Below are positions 10,290 through 19,020 of a stretch of 64,000 bases of DNA, piece by piece. How positions within the stretch are numbered: position 1 is the stretch's first letter; every line of letters begins with the position of its first letter. Under the pieces are notes generated by a model. The model did no database searches, was not told where the DNA came from, and was given only the letters and a program-made list of their open reading frames with translations. Position numbers and translations under genes: made by a program. Origin of the DNA: Garcia nutans (Eukaryota > Streptophyta > Magnoliopsida > Malpighiales > Euphorbiaceae). The stretch lies in the NCBI GenBank assembly GCA_947685225.1, contig CANTUV010000008.1:33162001-33226000 (forward strand), in the 5' to 3' direction.

Positions 10290-12836
10290 CTATTCAAGTG
10301 GTGGGAAGCTCATCTTCTCACTCTTCTTTGGCTGAACATTGTCATCTTCATCATATCCTAACCTCTTTTTAGATGTTTGAGTTCTAAAATTTGGCAACTT
10401 TGTCAAACCAACCTTACCCTTTCCAAGACCAGCTCCCGGAAGGTAGTTCATGTTCTTCATCATATTCAAGACTTTGGAGTCCACTACTTCATCATCAGAA
10501 ATTACAACCACTTGAAAACCATTGAGAGACCTCTCGACCATTAGAGCATTAATAATCTCATTATCTTCAGCTTCAATGACCACTGTCTCATCTCCGTTGG
10601 GGAATTTGATCTTTTGATGAAGGGTGGAAGGAACTCCACCAAGAGGGTGAAACAATGGTCGTCCCAAGAGTAAGGCAAAGGTAACTGGTATGTCTAAGAC
10701 AACAAACTCCACAATAGATTCAATTGGACCAACCTTGATGGCTGCTTTAAAAGTCCCTTTGGCATGCCTCTTAGTATTGTCATAAGCATGAATTGTCACC
10801 TCGGTTGGGTTTAAATCTCTTGTTGACATGGCTAGCTTTGGTAGTATATTAAATGGACAAATATTTATGGCGGACCCGTCATCGACCATTACACAAGGAG
10901 TCCTCTTCCCCTTGACTTCTATTTTGATAAAGAGACGGCGGATGTGGTCTCTCCCTTCCTCTGGTAAATTCGCATCGAAAAAAGAAATTGCTCCCATACT
11001 AACTTCGCTCTTCTCTTGAACCTTTTCACATTTCATTACTTCCCCAATTTTTATGAAGTTGATCAGCTCCTCCGGTGTTGTGGAGGTAGAAATCGACATG
11101 CTAGCCAAGGCTTTGGCCATAGTCTCTCGGTGCTTTTTAGAAGTAGCTAACAGGTCCCAAATGTTAACACTTGCTTGGGTTCTTTTTAATTGCTTGAGTA
11201 CAGCATCATCTTCTTCCATTTCAACTTCCTTCCCCTTATTAGTTTCTACCTCCTTAGGTGGTGGCCTTGCATAAGGCTTACCGGATCTAGTATTCATCAC
11301 CTCATCTTCTTCAGGCTCGGACCAAGTCCACTCCTCCTTCTTGGGTATAATATCATCATCACTGTCACTTGAATCCCAAAACCTGCTGACCACACAAATT
11401 GTTACTTCTCCACCAATCATAACTTGTTTAACTTCATTAAATTCCTCTTCTTCTTTGATTGCTTCTCCTCCCACATCTTGAAAAGAAGACATGACAAAAT
11501 CCTCATGCAAACCTCCTCCAATCATGAAGGTTGCTGGTGGTGGTACTTTATTGAACTTTGGCAATGGGTTGTCTTTGGTATTTGGCTTGTTGAGCTCGGG
11601 TAGCTTCCCATTATCAATTAAGTTTTGGATCTCATGTCTCAATCTCACACATCTATCCGTGTCATGTCCTTGCATTTGGTGAAATTGACAAAATGCTTTG
11701 GTGTCAAAATTAGGCAGGAGAGTATTAGGCAAAGGAAGAGGATTTAAGGGTTGTAGCAATCCCTTTCTTTGAAGCTTGTTGAGAACGCAGGACATCGGTT
11801 TTCCCAATTTCAAAAGTTGTCTCCTTGTTCCTTGGTTAGTAGGATTAACACCGACGGCCTTTTGCATGCTTTGGCTACCAGGTTGATAGCTCCCTTTCTC
11901 GTTCCTTTTCGTTGCAAATCGACTCTTTTCCCTTTCCCATTCTTCAATTTGTAAACCAGCTTGAAGAAGGTCTTTGAAATCACGGATGAGTGTATGAGAC
12001 ATTCTTTCACGAAGACTAGGTAACACCCCTCTCACAATCATCCTTATTTGATCGGATTCATCGGGCCTCTTCTTGAGTAAAGCAGCCTTGTTTCTCCATC
12101 TCTTGACATAGTCTACAAAATTCTCATTCTGCCTTTGCCTAATGGATTCCACTTCCATCAAGGTGATTTCCAATTCAACATTATATCCATATTGTTGGAT
12201 AAAGGCTTTGTAAAGTAGATCCCAGCTTTTTTGTGTTCCATCATCTAAGGTATTGAACCAATTTTGGACAACAGGGTCCAATGAAAGCATAAAGTACCTT
12301 AGGGTTTGAGCCTTAGTAGCTCGGGCAGATTGCATGGCAGTGATATATTGCTTCACATTGAGATGAGGATTTCCGGTGCCATTGTACTTAGCGAAGGAAG
12401 GCATCTTGAATTTATAAGGGACTTCTTCATCTTGTTCAAATAACTTGTCAACTTCGGACATCTCTTCGGTTTTCAGCTTCTTCTCAAATTTCTTTTCTAA
12501 ATCAGCAATCATCTTTTCAACATCAGATGTCTCGGTCTTTTCAATAGTTTCCTTCTCGACAGCCTTCGGTTCTTTCTTCTTTTCTTGAACCTCTTGGTAG
12601 TATTGAGCCCAATCATCATCATGATCAATGACCACCTTTTCATCATCAAAAGCTACTTCATTAATTTTAGTCTTCCCTTTGTCCTTTGGTTTCTTAGTGT
12701 TAGCAGATGCCTCGACATGGTTTTCTAAGATTGCAGTCAATTGGTTATTCATGGTCTCAGCTAGGGCCTCTTTGATTTCTTCCATCTTGGCATTGAGGGC
12801 CTCATCAACCATCCTTTGAATTTATTCGGGCTCCAT
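10290..12836 (-). pseudogene. Tat gag, protease and G-patch region
   Basis: A nearly open 840-codon frame. Gag contains a Lys/Glu-rich N-terminus, the capsid-like segment FAKYNGTGNPHLNVKQYIT and a knuckle-like FCQFHQMQGHDTDRC (about residues 375-390). The protease active site is MVDDGSAINICP (near 645), followed by LLLGRPLFHPLGG. A G-patch, MNYLPGAGLGKGKVGLTKLP, lies near residue 790; such motifs bind RNA. The likely start is the ATG at 12836-12834 (MEPE), but a TAA at 12824-12822 follows at once. The homologous element at 39463 has CAA at that place, so this copy has gained a stop. Confidence 0.85.
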
Positions 12837-14005
12837 TGTCTTTGGTGAGCAAGTGATTGAGTCATTGTTAGATGCTTCGTCTCCAGCGTAGGTCGGATTG
12901 TTGTAAGCTTTAGAACTATCATAATCCAGGGCTGTGAGCCAGAGAGGATCAATGAGATGAGATGCAAATGTATGCATGTATGCATGTATGCACGAACAAC
13001 AAATAAGGATAAATAGGACGTTCCTTCTAACCTTATAACATCCACACACGAGTGGTGAGTCTCTTTTCCTAGGTATATGGTTAACAAAATACCAACATGG
13101 GGTACCTTGCCTTCAAATAATTCCCTCGGACGTTTCAACCAATAGTTATATCCTTGAAAATGGAAATCAATCCATGATAATTCCCATTAATTAGGTTTTA
13201 ATCCATTCAACCAACTAAAGTAGCTTTTATGCTATATTGGATTAAAATGAAATTAAGAGGCTTATTATAAATAGATTTCTCACTTGAAAAGAGGTAACTA
13301 GTGGTTCATGCCAAAAACAAGCCCATAGTTAATTTATTCTTAGTGTAAACTAGGCCCACATTTGATTTTTGGTATTTCATAATTGACCTAAATATTTTTG
13401 CAACCTCTTTGTAAGAAAATGTTGGGTGAAAATAGTTTTGTTTCTAAGCCCATTGTAAAAGATTTTAGAAAAATGGATTTTGGGCTTAGTATTTGGGCCA
13501 TGGGCCAAAGAATTTATTTATTTATTTTTTAGAAAAGTCTTATGTCCAAAGACCATCTTAAAAAGTTTTGAAAATAGTTTTAGTCTTTTGGATTTTAAAG
13601 AAAAATTTATTTTGAGCTTACAATATACTTAGGTCATATTAGAAAAAGAACAAACCAAATAAGCCATGAATTAAGCCAAGATAAATCAACCATAGTCAAA
13701 CAACATGCATTTGGGGTAAAACCTAAGGAAAGTAACTAGGCCAATTGCATGAGCTTTAGTCTTTGGGTTAAAAGGCTTAGGTTCCCATAGTAAGTATATA
13801 CCAAATGGTACGAGGCTATGAGTGGTTATGCCATGCTCGATCTCCATACCTTGAGTGAAAGTATGGTATCCCTTACATAACACAACATGGGTAACACGGG
13901 CGTCCTAACTCACGCACACGATGCAAACTAATATGATGCAATGGATAAAATCATTATAAGAAAGAATAGAATAATATAAAGACCAACAAAATCAACTTCT
14001 CTTAT
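12837..14005 (-). other. Tat leader between PBS and gag
   Basis: Non-coding leader of about 1.2 kb. It contains a short CATGTATG-type repeat near 12970-12990 and several AT-rich blocks. A homologous leader occurs at 38317-39462 in the + strand element. I see no gene in it. Confidence 0.7.
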
Positions 14006-14022
14006 CCCCAGTGGAGTCGCCA
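14006..14022 (-). promoter_or_regulatory. Tat primer binding site
   Basis: On the minus strand this reads TGGCGACTCCACTGGGG, one base after an LTR end in CTCACA. The 5' TGG is the complement of a tRNA CCA end. The same site is at 38300-38316. Ogre/Tat elements are described as using a tRNA-Arg primer; I have not verified the match. Confidence 0.75.
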
Positions 14023-14023
14023 C

Positions 14024-14154
14024 TGTGAGCAGGGATTTTTGCCCCCACTCCCGGTGGAATGGTTCTTGCGACTTCGGCACTGTTTAGGCTCGGGGCCTTA
14101 GAGAACACAGACCTAAGTCTGGAGAAAATGGAGTCACCACCCGGACAGGCCGGG
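14024..14154 (-). mobile_element. Tat 5' LTR, terminal 3' piece
   Basis: On the minus strand this is the last ~130 bp of the LTR, ending AAATCCCTGCTCACA before the PBS. It matches the end of the LTR at 36396-38298. CCGGG at 14150-14154 is one copy of the target duplication of the solo LTR that interrupts it. Confidence 0.8.
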
Positions 14155-14566
14155 TGTGAACCTCGATTTTTCCGCCCGAAAAGGATCCGGGCGAACGTTC
14201 ACTCGTTGTCGGGAGTCGCCACTCAGTTTATTTTGTTCGAAGGGAAAAACTAAGAAAACCCTTGTTTGACTCCAATAATGCATCCAATGTAAAGGCTTCT
14301 AGTCTGCGAACCCAAGAAGGATTCGGGGACTATGTCATGCATTTGATTAACTTGCAAAAATGGAACAAATTTAAAGAGAAAAAGATTGTTGGTAGTTTGT
14401 GGACTTGCTATTTGGGGTGAATCCCAAACATGCCTACATACTCCCGTTTGAATAGGAGATCAAAGCCCATGTAGTTCGGAAAAGCCTATTTAAAGGCGAT
14501 GAAAATTATGCTTCATGCATGTGTGTGTGTATGCTTCGTGCATTGTCGGGCTTCATGCCAAAGATA

Positions 14567-15070
14567 TGAGATTTAGGTACTTTGTACCAAAAGAGTGGAA
14601 TTTAGGCTCCATGCCAAAGGTTGATTTTAATTGAGTCGGGCTTCATGCCAGAGTTGTGAAATTTAGCACTTAGTGCTAAATGGTGCAATTTTAGGTACTT
14701 TGTACCAAAAGAGTGCAATTTAGGCCTTTGGCCAAGTGTTGTCGGGCTTCATGCCAGAGTTGTGAAATTTAGCACTTAGTGCTAAATGGTGCAATTTTAG
14801 GTACTTTGTACCAAAAGAGTGCAATTTAGGCCTTTGGCCAAGTGTTGTTGGGCTTTATGCCAAAGATGTGAGATTTAGCACTTAGTGCTAAATTGTGAAA
14901 TTTTAGGTACTTCGTACCAAAATGGTGTGATTTAGGCTCCGTGCCAACAGATTGATTTTAATTGTGAAATGTAGGTACTTTGTACCAAAAAAATGTAATT
15001 TAAGTCTTTGTGCCAAAGAGGCTGATTGATTAGTCCGTTAGGCCTTAGACCTAAAAGGATTAGGTCTTTG
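14567..15070. repeat. array of short mirrored hairpins
   Basis: A degenerate ~105 bp tandem unit is built of tiny hairpins with different arms but similar 3-nt spacers: GGTAC-TTT-GTACC (14577, 14695, 14800, 14973; TTC spacer near 14905), TTTAGCAC-TTA-GTGCTAAA (three times) and GGCC-TTT-GGCC (twice). GGTC-TTT-GACC appears at 15063. Confidence 0.7.
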
Positions 15071-15348
15071 ACCGAGAAGAAATTGAGAAGAAGATAGAAT
15101 GCTTATGATATGCTTAAATTGACAAATGATGGATTAGAATATTACCTTGCTTAGGATTTTCCCGCTTCGAAGTTCCAGATCTCGTTTTCCTGAACCGGGG
15201 ATTATGATTCTTGATCACAGATTGTTTCCTGCAGCACACGGTTAGATTTATGCAAATAAAAGTTCTTAATCGTTTTTAAGCGTGAAAAGAATTCGACAGC
15301 ATGAGGCCCCCCGGAAAAGTCCCACCCCTTTTCTGAAAATCTGAAGCC

Positions 15349-15357
15349 TATTTATAG
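15349..15357 (-). promoter_or_regulatory. TATA box of solo LTR
   Basis: CTATAAATA on the minus strand, the same box as in the other Tat-type LTRs of this window (28796, 36909, 44785). It sits just downstream of the GGCGGC palindrome cluster. Confidence 0.6.
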
Positions 15358-15365
15358 GCAAAATC

Positions 15366-15486
15366 GAGCTGGACGGCGGCCGAACCGCCGGTCACGGCGG
15401 CCGAGCCGCCGTGGATGTGACAAGCCGAAAAGACGGAAAAATTTGGCGGCCGAGCCGCTGGGTTCACGGCGGCTGAGCCGCCGAGT
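15366..15486. repeat. GGCGGC/GCCGCC palindrome cluster
   Basis: Four to five imperfect copies of CGGCGGCCGAGCCGCCG occur in 120 bp, each self-complementary around its centre, in an otherwise moderate-GC LTR. The cluster lies immediately upstream of the TATA box on the minus strand. Confidence 0.75.
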
Positions 15487-15698
15487 TTGTCCGGTTTTCG
15501 CTCAAACTGATTTTTCGGGAGCTAGAGACCTCCAAAAATTATTCCGGGACCATATCCGTGATCCTCACGTCGTCCCGGACATTTCAAGTACCATATTGAT
15601 ATATTTTCGGTGAACTTTACCGGGGACGTCCGGTCCGGCCCGGTTTTCAGTAGTCTGAGAAAATCGGCTTTCCGAGCATCAAAATTCGAGTGTTCACA

Positions 15699-15805
15699 CC
15701 GGGAAAAAAGAAAGGGGTGGATGACTCGATTCCTAAGGAATCCCCAACCCCCTAATGGGTTCGGAAAGTTGGGTACGTGTGGGGAAGGTGAGAAATGGCC
15801 CAGCA
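15699..15805 (-). mobile_element. Tat 5' LTR, middle piece
   Basis: On the minus strand this runs TGCTGGGCCATTTCTCACC to CCACCCC and then to the solo-LTR duplication CCGGG. It matches the LTR interior near 38070-38180. Chromovirus copy 2 begins at the next base. Confidence 0.78.
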
Positions 15806-16272
15806 TGTAATATCCCAAAATGTGCTCTAGAAGTATTAAGGTAATTGTTGTTTGATTTGAATTAAATGTATATGTGTTATGGGAAAGGAAAGAGTGTATA
15901 GAGAGAAGTGTATATGTTGTTTATATGATAATATATATAACATATATGCAAGTCAAAAGAGTGGTCAAGGGAAGAAGATATTTATTTAGTTATTTGTGAA
16001 ATTACTAAAAGAGGACAAGTGCTTTAAAGGAAATCAAAACAAATTGTATAAGGGTGTTTAGGTAATTGCTCATGTTGAGATACTTGGTGGAGATTTAAAG
16101 AGGAGTTGACTTTGTTTCTTCATTGTTCTTTTCTTCTTTTCTTTTTGTTGTGGCCGGCTCCTCCATAGACAAGGGAAAGCAAGTGAGCAAGAGAGGATTT
16201 TGATGTTCTAAGCTCAAATTGAAGGAAGATCTAAGTGATCAAGTTGGTGATTCAAGAAGTTTTATAACTTTG

Positions 16273-16278
16273 GTAAGT
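16273..16278 (+). other. splice-donor-like GTAAGT, copy 2 left LTR
   Basis: TTTG|GTAAGT lies 467 nt from the LTR start. The candidate partner is the TTTGCAG acceptor at 18514-18520, giving a 2248 nt intron that would remove the PBS. Confidence 0.5.
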
Positions 16279-16635
16279 CCTCTTTTGATATCTTTGCTTA
16301 TTTGAAGTTGTGTTGTGAAATTGATAGATGATTTAAGAGTGTGTTGTTTGATTGTGATATGTTTAAGAGTGTTTGATTAGATTGATTATGGATTTTAAGG
16401 ATGGATTGAAGAAAAGAGTAAGTTGGTTGGAAGAGATGGTGTTGTATTTGTGTTTAGGGTTTTGGAATGATATTTGTGATTTGTGTTTGTTATAGATGTG
16501 GAGTTGTTTTGGTGTTTTTGCAAGTTTAAGATGGTTTTTGGGTATGTTTTGTTAAGTTTGTTTGAAGTGGATGTTGGTGAAAAGAAGTGTTTGGTTGGGT
16601 GTTTTGTTGTTTTGGCCAGAATATGAGTTTTTGGC

Positions 16636-16930
16636 CTGACACGCCCATGAACACGTTCAGATTCTTAGGCGTGTCAATTGTGTTGGAGGCAGTAGGTTTG
16701 ACAAGACCAGTAACACGCCCGTGTTATTGAGCGTGTCATAGATACTTTGAGATTGGAGAGTTTACACGGCCATGAGCACGCTCACGTTGTTGGACGTGTT
16801 GATATTTTTCAGAGAGGCAGAATGTATTACATGCCCTGTGACACGCCCGTGGTTCTGAGCGTGTAAAAGCTTATGTGTTGTGGAGTTAGGGCACGGTCAG
16901 GGACATGCCCGTGTGGTTGAGCGTGTCATG
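16636..16930 (+). repeat. ACACG/CGTGT palindromic repeats
   Basis: Five spaced units of the form GACACGCCCGTG ... GAGCGTGTCA. Each forms an inverted pair within ~30 bp, in an AT-rich LTR. The right LTR repeats them at about 22984-23277. Confidence 0.72.
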
Positions 16931-17508
16931 TTTAGGGTTTGCCCTAGTTAACTCTTAATTTGATTATCTCATGTGTATCCCTAAGCAAGTGTATGTTATT
17001 ATTTTTGGATTAGGTCTTGAAGAAAGTGAGTTATTATTGATCTAAGAAGTAAAAGAATCTTGGAAAGGAAGTGTTTAGAGTTGTGTGAATTGTTATTGAG
17101 GTATGTACAAACCTTGCATTGTTGCATACATTCACTTGATATGACATTATTGTTATATATGAATAATGTTATGTTTTGCACATTGTGAATCTTGTGAAAT
17201 GTACTATATGTATAATGTGAAATGAGATAATTGAGATATGTACGCATATATGATTATGTTCAATATAATTGATTATGAATATGTGAAAAATGATGTATTA
17301 TATTGTGAATTGAGACATGATGATTCAAATGTGATGAGAAGCCATTGTGAGTGGCTATGGTTATACAAATGAAAGTGTTGAGGCATGATTGCCTACTTGA
17401 TATTGGGATACAAATTGAGAAAGAGAATAATGATATAATTGTATGTTTAATATGTTATTCAGTTTCAGAGTTCTGGATTTGGGTGGCATGCCTATGAAAT
17501 TATAAATA

Positions 17509-17700
17509 GTAACAGTCTTGCCGGGTTGAGGATCTCTTCAATTTGAGTTGAATTGAGGTCCAAGAGACTGGGTCTGTTACATTATGAGAATTGTGATTAT
17601 GAGATATATGATTGGTAACAGTCTTGCCAGGTTGAGGATCTCCTCGACTTGTTGAGTTGATGGTCCAAGAGACTGGGTCTGTTACACTATCCATGGATAG
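17509..17700 (+). repeat. two LTR cassettes and 14 bp palindrome, copy 2 left
   Basis: Units at 17509-17580 and 17615-17685 begin GTAACAGTCTTGCC and end CTGGGTCTGTTAC, so each is bounded by the inverted heptamer GTAACAG/CTGTTAC. CTATCCATGGATAG follows at 17687-17700. The right LTR has them at 23838-23908 and 23944-24014. Confidence 0.8.
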
Positions 17701-17940
17701 AGACATATATATATGATGCCTACTGGCTTGATTATTGTGATTATGAACCAAAGCAGTAACTCTGAATTCTGAATATCGTATTAAACACTTGTTGGGCCCA
17801 TAGGTGTCTATGTCATGTTGATGTTATGAATGATGAAATAATGTAATATTCATGAAATATTGTATATTGAGTATGATCTTTATTGTTTGATTGTATATCA
17901 TTGTTATTGATTAAGCATAATAGCATTATGGTTTGTACTA

Positions 17941-17978
17941 CTGAGTTGTTGGCTCAGCGCGATTATGATTCATCGCGC
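17941..17978 (+). promoter_or_regulatory. double hairpin, copy 2 left LTR
   Basis: Hairpin 1 is CTGAGTT-GTT-GGCTCAG (17941-17957, last two pairs G-U in RNA). Hairpin 2 is GCGCGAT, an 8-nt loop, ATCGCGC (17957-17978), then AGGTGA. Relative to copy 1, the third base pair of stem 1 changed from A-T to G-C on both sides. Confidence 0.62.
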
Positions 17979-18369
17979 AGGTGATAAAAGTGATAGAGTT
18001 GAGACGGAGAATTCCTCTAGACCTAGTTGAGGTTGTTTTGATTGTGAAGAGTTGGATTAAAGCTTAAAGATCAGAGAGTCAAGCTGCCAATCATGTATAT
18101 ATTTTATATTTTGTAATTATTGAGGTTTAATGTATTTATATTTGTAAGTTTTGGATGTAACTTCTGTTGCGTAATAAACAAACATTTTTATCTATTGTGT
18201 CTTATGATTTTCATTTCTCTTTATTTGGTATTTCTTAAATTTTTAGTTTTACTTTAAATATGATTTGTGTATTTGTAAAGTGTGTCATTTCTATATTCAG
18301 TATACGTATAATATGATCGTATAAGCATGCTTTGTACGTATACGGGATATAGGGGTGTTACATTTGTTT

Positions 18370-18382
18370 TGGTATCAGAGCC
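18370..18382 (+). promoter_or_regulatory. primer binding site, copy 2
   Basis: TGGTATCAGAGCC, 7 bp after the LTR, matches the complement of the 3' end of plant initiator tRNA-Met. Identical sites occur at 24699-24711 and (minus) 56502-56514. Confidence 0.9.
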
Positions 18383-18513
18383 TAGGTTTGAGATTCTTAA
18401 CCTAGGTAAAATTGTAAGAAAAAGAATATTTTGACTTTAAAAGTTAGCTTTTGAATAACATACATGTTTGGTATTGGCAGTCTCTGATCTTTAATAAGAT
18501 GTATTCTGCTGTG

Positions 18514-18520
18514 TTTGCAG
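18514..18520 (+). other. splice-acceptor-like TTTGCAG before gag
   Basis: A T-rich run with GTTTGCAG ends 12 nt before the gag ATG. The same arrangement is at 24843-24849 and, on the minus strand, just upstream of the gag ATG of copy 3 (56373-56367). Confidence 0.5.
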
Positions 18521-18532
18521 ATATAGGTTGTG

Positions 18533-18772
18533 ATGGATTCTCATTTACGTCAGTCAGTAGAGAGGAGTGCGGAGAGTGTAGCTCCTAATGAGGTTAGAGA
18601 GGGAGCTAGAGTGGTTAGTGCTGGAGAGGTACCTGTTTCTGTGTCGGGGAGAATAGCTGGTGAGGAGGTTCCGCCAGTTTGGCTTAGGCATGTGGTTGAG
18701 TTATTGAGGCAAGCACCAGTGCAACCACCGCCACCACCCCCACAGCCTTTGGTATTTCAGTACTTGCTTTGA
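18533..18772 (+). pseudogene. gag N-terminus with internal deletion, copy 2
   Basis: Starts ATGGATTCTC (MDSHLRQSVERS), the same N-terminus as copy 3. It runs through an acidic region to a proline run (QPPPPPPQP) and then jumps directly into the sequence before the protease. Capsid, zinc knuckle and RG-rich parts are missing compared with copies 1 and 3. The frame ends at a TGA at the join. The deletion is shared by the second internal copy at 24862. An in-frame GTG precedes the ATG, but the ATG is the plausible start. Confidence 0.85.
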
Positions 18773-19002
18773 TTGATCCAAGATATACACATTCATATAT
18801 TAGTGTATCTGTTTTGCCTGTGTCTGAATTACATGCTGAATCCCTAGGATTTGATGTATTGGTGACAAATCCTTTAGGGCATAGTGTGATTGCTAGTAAG
18901 GTGCACCGAGACAGTGCAATAGTGGTGCAAGGTGAGGAGTTCCTTGGAGATTTAATTGAAATGCCTTTTAAGGAATATGATTTAATCTTAGGCATGGACT
19001 GA
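18769..19002 (+). pseudogene. protease fragment, copy 2
   Basis: The protease begins at the join after the gag deletion. The active-site Asp region reads LIDPRYTHSYIS, where copies 1 and 2b read DPGSTHS, so the Gly of the catalytic triplet is replaced by Arg. The frame ends at TGA near 19000-19002, where the second internal copy has TGG. The protease is therefore doubly disabled. Confidence 0.85.
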
Positions 19003-19020
19003 TTATCTAGACATGGAGCT

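Larger units (their letters stand above)
14155..15698 (-). mobile_element. solo LTR of a Tat-like family (1544 bp, TSD CCGGG)
   Basis: The insert has inverted ends TGTGAAC...GTTCACA and is flanked by CCGGG at 14150-14154 and 15699-15703. Removing it restores continuity with the LTR at 36396-38298. I find no coding or second LTR, so it is a solo LTR left by LTR-LTR recombination. Orientation is taken from a CTATAAATA box on the minus strand (15357-15349), with GC-rich palindromes just upstream. Downstream of the box is an array of mini-hairpins (14567-15070). Confidence 0.75.
15806..18362 (+). mobile_element. left LTR of chromovirus copy 2 (2557 bp)
   Basis: Starts TGTAATATCCC, ends GGTGTTACA. 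It holds a GTAAGT site (16273), five ACACGCCCGTG-type palindromic repeats (16636-16930), two cassettes (17509-17580, 17615-17685), the CCATGG-centred 14 bp palindrome (17687-17700) and the hairpin pair (17941-17978). It differs from the right LTR by a few substitutions and a ~19 bp net length difference. Confidence 0.93.

Noticed and set aside
12761..13138. 125-codon ORF upstream of Tat gag
   Set aside because: It overlaps gag in another frame. Comparison with the + strand element shows gag starts at the MEPE/MEPK codon, and this frame is not conserved.
15522..15818. 98-codon ORF on the minus strand
   Set aside because: It crosses the solo LTR/Tat LTR junction and the chromovirus border, so it is a chance frame over three different elements.
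18370..18382. tRNA-Met-like sequence as a tRNA gene
   Set aside because: Only 13 bp complementary to the tRNA 3' end, placed 7 bp after an LTR: a primer binding site.
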